Source of the DNA: DASWHF01 sp036393295
GTDB lineage: Bacteria; Pseudomonadota; Gammaproteobacteria; Acidiferrobacterales; UBA6901
Assembly: GCA_036393295.1 (NCBI GenBank)
Contig: DASWHF010000027.1
Coordinates: 1-5,659, forward strand
Length of the DNA: 5,659 nt
Reading direction: 5' to 3'
Shown here: positions 5,412-5,659 of the stretch, piece after piece
How positions within the stretch are numbered: the stretch's first letter is position 1
Layout of the letters: the number at the start of each line of letters is the position of its first letter
The notes under the pieces: generated by a model
The model's input: only the letters and a program-made list of their open reading frames with translations
Told to the model about the DNA's origin: nothing
The model's database searches: none
Position numbers and translations under genes: made by a program

Positions 5412-5494
5412 GCAGAGAAAAGAGAAAAGAAAAAAGAGAAAAGCGACTTCTACGGAAGTTTACTTTTCTCTTTTATCTTTTCTCTTTTCACTGC
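5412..5494. repeat. Long purine/pyrimidine inverted repeat (32-base arms) at the hydrolase-ubiG junction
   Basis: The left arm (5412-5443) and right arm (5463-5494) are inverted complements at 30 of 32 positions, with mismatches at 5416/5490 and 5431/5475. The left arm is all A and G from 5414 on. The right arm is all C and T up to 5489 except A5475. Each arm contains AAAAGAGAAAAG twice with a 2-base spacer, and each such unit reads as a mirror repeat. The 19-base centre has its own stem, ACTTC (5446-5450) with GAAGT (5455-5459). The stop codon of the hydrolase (5488-5490) lies within the right arm. On the mRNA strand the arms would form one long, mostly A-U hairpin ending about 20 bases before the ubiG ATG, ending in a U/C-rich run. 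It could act as a terminator or attenuator or be an RNase III target. This function is inferred; the palindrome is seen directly. Confidence 0.9.
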
Positions 5495-5659
5495 CTTATT
5501 CTACTCCTCCACAATTCCGCCCGCCGCAGGATTTCCTCCTCGTCGAGCGTCGTGAGCCGTCCCCCGGACAACAGCCGTTTTCCCGCCACCCAGACGTCGG
5601 TGACCTGCTCGCGGCCGGCGGCGTAGACGACCTGCGAGGCTGGGTCGTAGACCGGCTGG
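5488..5659 (-). CDS. TRZ/ATZ family amidohydrolase (methylthioadenosine/SAH deaminase-like), C-terminal fragment
   Basis: Only the last 56 residues are present; the gene enters from the right edge and ends with TGA at 5488-5490. The visible sequence includes YDPASQVVYAAGREQVTDVW, then VAGKRLL and LTTLDEEEILRRAELW. This is the characteristic C-terminal end of cytosine deaminase-like metal-dependent hydrolases of the TRZ/ATZ group, where the chain returns to the small beta-sandwich domain (VTDVWVAGK). Metal-binding residues lie outside the window. The gene before ubiG in P. aeruginosa (PA3170) is a methylthioadenosine deaminase, so salvage of 5-methylthioadenosine or S-adenosylhomocysteine is the best guess. 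That would fit beside a SAM-dependent methyltransferase. Substrate cannot be decided from this fragment. The stop codon is embedded in the long inverted repeat. Confidence 0.88.
   Translation of the reverse strand, partial: QPVYDPASQVVYAAGREQVTDVWVAGKRLLSGGRLTTLDEEEILRRAELWRSRIRQ

Noticed and set aside
5412..5494. CRISPR array or tandem repeat
   Set aside because: The repeated AAAAGAGAAAAG units are too close (2-base gaps) and arranged as an inverted pair, with no unique spacers.
4655..5626. Plus-strand ORF (323 codons) covering ubiG, the hairpin and the hydrolase end
   Set aside because: It runs across three recognisable features on the other strand and through the palindrome, with no domain; a shadow ORF.

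Overview
The window is GC-rich, tightly packed bacterial chromosome. All but one of the genes lie on the minus strand. Ubiquinone biosynthesis (UbiG), hopanoid-type squalene synthesis (HpnC/D/E) and a hydrolase-ubiG gene order together point to a GC-rich gammaproteobacterium. In Pseudomonas aeruginosa the same order is seen as PA3170 (methylthioadenosine deaminase), ubiG, mupP. The class assignment is inference from gene content. I see no phage, plasmid, transposase or CRISPR genes.

Layout, left to right. (1) 1-1875, minus strand: the squalene cassette, transcribed hpnC then hpnD then hpnE. hpnE runs off the left edge. Together these enzymes turn two farnesyl diphosphates into squalene (HpnD makes presqualene diphosphate, HpnC hydroxysqualene, HpnE squalene), normally for hopanoid synthesis. 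(2) 1876-2152: a short divergent promoter region and the only plus-strand gene, a 72-residue single-pass membrane protein with glycine at every fourth residue of its membrane segment. (3) 2153-2330: a convergent gap holding an inverted pair of REP-like palindromes (REPIN-like). (4) 2331-3299, minus: a REC-GGDEF response regulator, predicted to be an active, feedback-inhibited diguanylate cyclase. (5) 3377-4624, minus: rmuC, starting at TTG. (6) 4621-4695, minus: a 24-codon mini-ORF carrying the HAD phosphatase motif FDLDGT, wedged between ubiG and rmuC with overlaps at both ends. It is best read as the remnant of the gph/mupP phosphatase gene usually found downstream of ubiG. (7) 4688-5392, minus: ubiG. 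(8) 5412-5494: a long, nearly all purine/pyrimidine inverted repeat that includes the stop codon of the upstream gene. (9) 5488-5659, minus: the C-terminal end of a TRZ/ATZ-family amidohydrolase, running off the right edge.

How the genes relate: hydrolase, ubiG, mini-ORF and rmuC form a co-directional run that could be one transcript, interrupted by the long hairpin before ubiG. The diguanylate cyclase follows after a 77-base AT-richer gap and may have its own promoter. The hpn cassette is a separate, translationally coupled operon. I found no clearly new multi-gene system. The most unusual items are the putative gph/mupP remnant, the purine/pyrimidine hairpin, the REPIN-like element and the glycine-zipper small protein.
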